Shown piece by piece: positions 5,803 to 6,476 of a stretch of 6,476 nt of DNA (positions are counted from its first letter, which is position 1; each line of letters opens with the position of its first letter). The position numbers and the translations under genes are program-made. The notes under the pieces are model-generated. The model saw only the letters and a program-made list of their open reading frames with translations. It was not told the DNA's origin and ran no database searches. The stretch comes from Planctomycetota bacterium (GTDB taxonomy: Bacteria > Planctomycetota > Phycisphaerae > Sedimentisphaerales > Anaerobacaceae): assembly GCA_017885385.1 (NCBI GenBank), contig JAFNGF010000192.1:411-6886 (forward strand). The letters run 5' to 3'.

Positions 5803-6476
5803 ATGGGACCTAAAGAGGCGAATCTTAAGCGAGCGGTCTTGTGGGACCCCGCGGACGGGCAGAAAAAGGTCCGCTGCAATCTGTGCAGTTGGCGATGTTT
5901 GATTGGTGACGGCAAATTGGGCCGATGTTGCGTCCGTAAGAATATGGGCGGTACGTTGTACTCGCTCAATTACGACAAGGTTTGTTCCGCCAATGTCGAC
6001 CCGATTGAGAAAAAACCCTTGTATCATTTTCAGCCGGGCTCGCGCAGCTTCTCTATCGCTGCGATGGGCTGCAATTTTCGCTGCGTTTTTTGTCAGAACT
6101 GGCAGATGAGCCAGGCGGCGATTGAAAGCGGGCAAATCGATGGCGAGCCGGTAACTGCCGAGCAGATTGTCGCCGGCGCTGTGCAAAATAAGTGCAAGAG
6201 CATCGCTTATACATATACAGAGCCAACGGTTTTTATGGAATTGTGCAGCGATTGTGCACGCCTGGCAAAAGAACGGGGGCTGGCGAATGTTTTTGTCAGT
6301 AACGGTTATATGAGCCGCGAGGCGATTGATTTTGCCCGCGATTGGCTCGATGGGATAAATGTGGACTTGAAAGCCTTCAGCGAGGATTACTACAGAAACC
6401 TGTGCAAAGCGCACTTGCAGCCGGTGCTCGATACGATTAGCTATATCGCAAAGCAAACGAATATCTGGATGGAGAT
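5803..6476 (+). CDS. amrS: AmmeMemoRadiSam system radical SAM enzyme (5' part, runs off window)
   Basis: The frame stays open from the ATG at 5803 to the window edge (224 full codons), so the gene is truncated only by the window. The radical SAM cluster motif C-x3-C-x2-C is C90/C94/C97 in MGCNFRCVFCQNW. Before it is a family-typical N-terminal cysteine cluster (C25, C28, C32, C42; C43 stands where most relatives have Gly) and the signature DPIEKKPLYHFQPGS at 66-80. Later blocks YTYTEPTVF, VSNGY and INVDLKAF also match the AmrS/PflA-like (COG1180) family. The enzyme binds a [4Fe-4S] cluster and S-adenosylmethionine to make a 5'-deoxyadenosyl radical. It is normally encoded with AMMECR1 and Memo-family genes, and its substrate is not established as far as I know. 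The start is fixed by an AAGAGGA Shine-Dalgarno 8 nt upstream and an in-frame stop at 5782. Partner genes, if present, lie beyond the window. Confidence 0.92.
   Translation, partial: MGPKEANLKRAVLWDPADGQKKVRCNLCSWRCLIGDGKLGRCCVRKNMGGTLYSLNYDKVCSANVDPIEKKPLYHFQPGSRSFSIAAMGCNFRCVFCQNWQMSQAAIESGQIDGEPVTAEQIVAGAVQNKCKSIAYTYTEPTVFMELCSDCARLAKERGLANVFVSNGYMSREAIDFARDWLDGINVDLKAFSEDYYRNLCKAHLQPVLDTISYIAKQTNIWME

Noticed and set aside
5755..6456. A 233-codon - strand open frame across the right end
   Set aside because: It lies antisense to the radical SAM gene, whose C-x3-C-x2-C motif and family blocks are unmistakable; the long antisense frame is a codon-usage by-product.

Overview
The window carries six substantial genes in three blocks, and a gene is cut at each edge. 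Moderately GC-rich flanks (a sampled coding line at 1681-1740 is 40/60 G+C) enclose a visibly AT-richer middle (24/60 at 3241-3300). The organism is probably a free-living Gram-negative bacterium. It has an MlaF-type lipid-transport ATPase, a large fusion of an FAD-linked oxidase with a CCG (heterodisulfide-reductase-like) unit, a CysM-type cysteine synthase and an AmmeMemoRadiSam radical SAM enzyme. The fusion protein and the general style recall anaerobic Planctomycetota (Phycisphaerae-like metagenomes). That placement is inference from memory, because no rRNA or marker gene is present.

Left block (1-3212, + strand): the 3' end of an Mla-type ABC ATPase gene, then after 39 nt a 967-residue protein. 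In order it has an FAD-binding PCMH domain, an FAD-oxidase C-terminal domain, a two-cluster [4Fe-4S] ferredoxin segment, a degenerate CCG domain and an intact CCG domain. This is a D-2-hydroxyacid (lactate, glycolate or 2-hydroxyglutarate-like) dehydrogenase carrying its own electron relay. A perfect 8-bp palindrome with a 3-nt loop lies in frame in the linker before the last CCG motifs and looks like an inserted REP-like element.

Middle block (3223-4626, - strand): a compact AT-rich cassette. A minimal nucleotidyltransferase (MntA-like) overlaps by 8 nt a HEPN protein with an R-x4-H-x-Y motif (HepT-like). After 59 nt comes an unrecognised four-helix membrane protein; a 19-codon mini-ORF exactly spans that gap. 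The MNT/HEPN pair is a recognisable type VII toxin-antitoxin module. The membrane protein is the least explained gene here and the best candidate for something undescribed.

Right block (4749-6476): a full-length CysM-type cysteine synthase on the - strand and, divergently, the 5' part of an AmmeMemoRadiSam radical SAM gene on the + strand that runs off the window. The two share a 142-nt intergenic region with a candidate promoter for the radical SAM gene. No tRNA, rRNA, CRISPR array, transposase or origin was seen.
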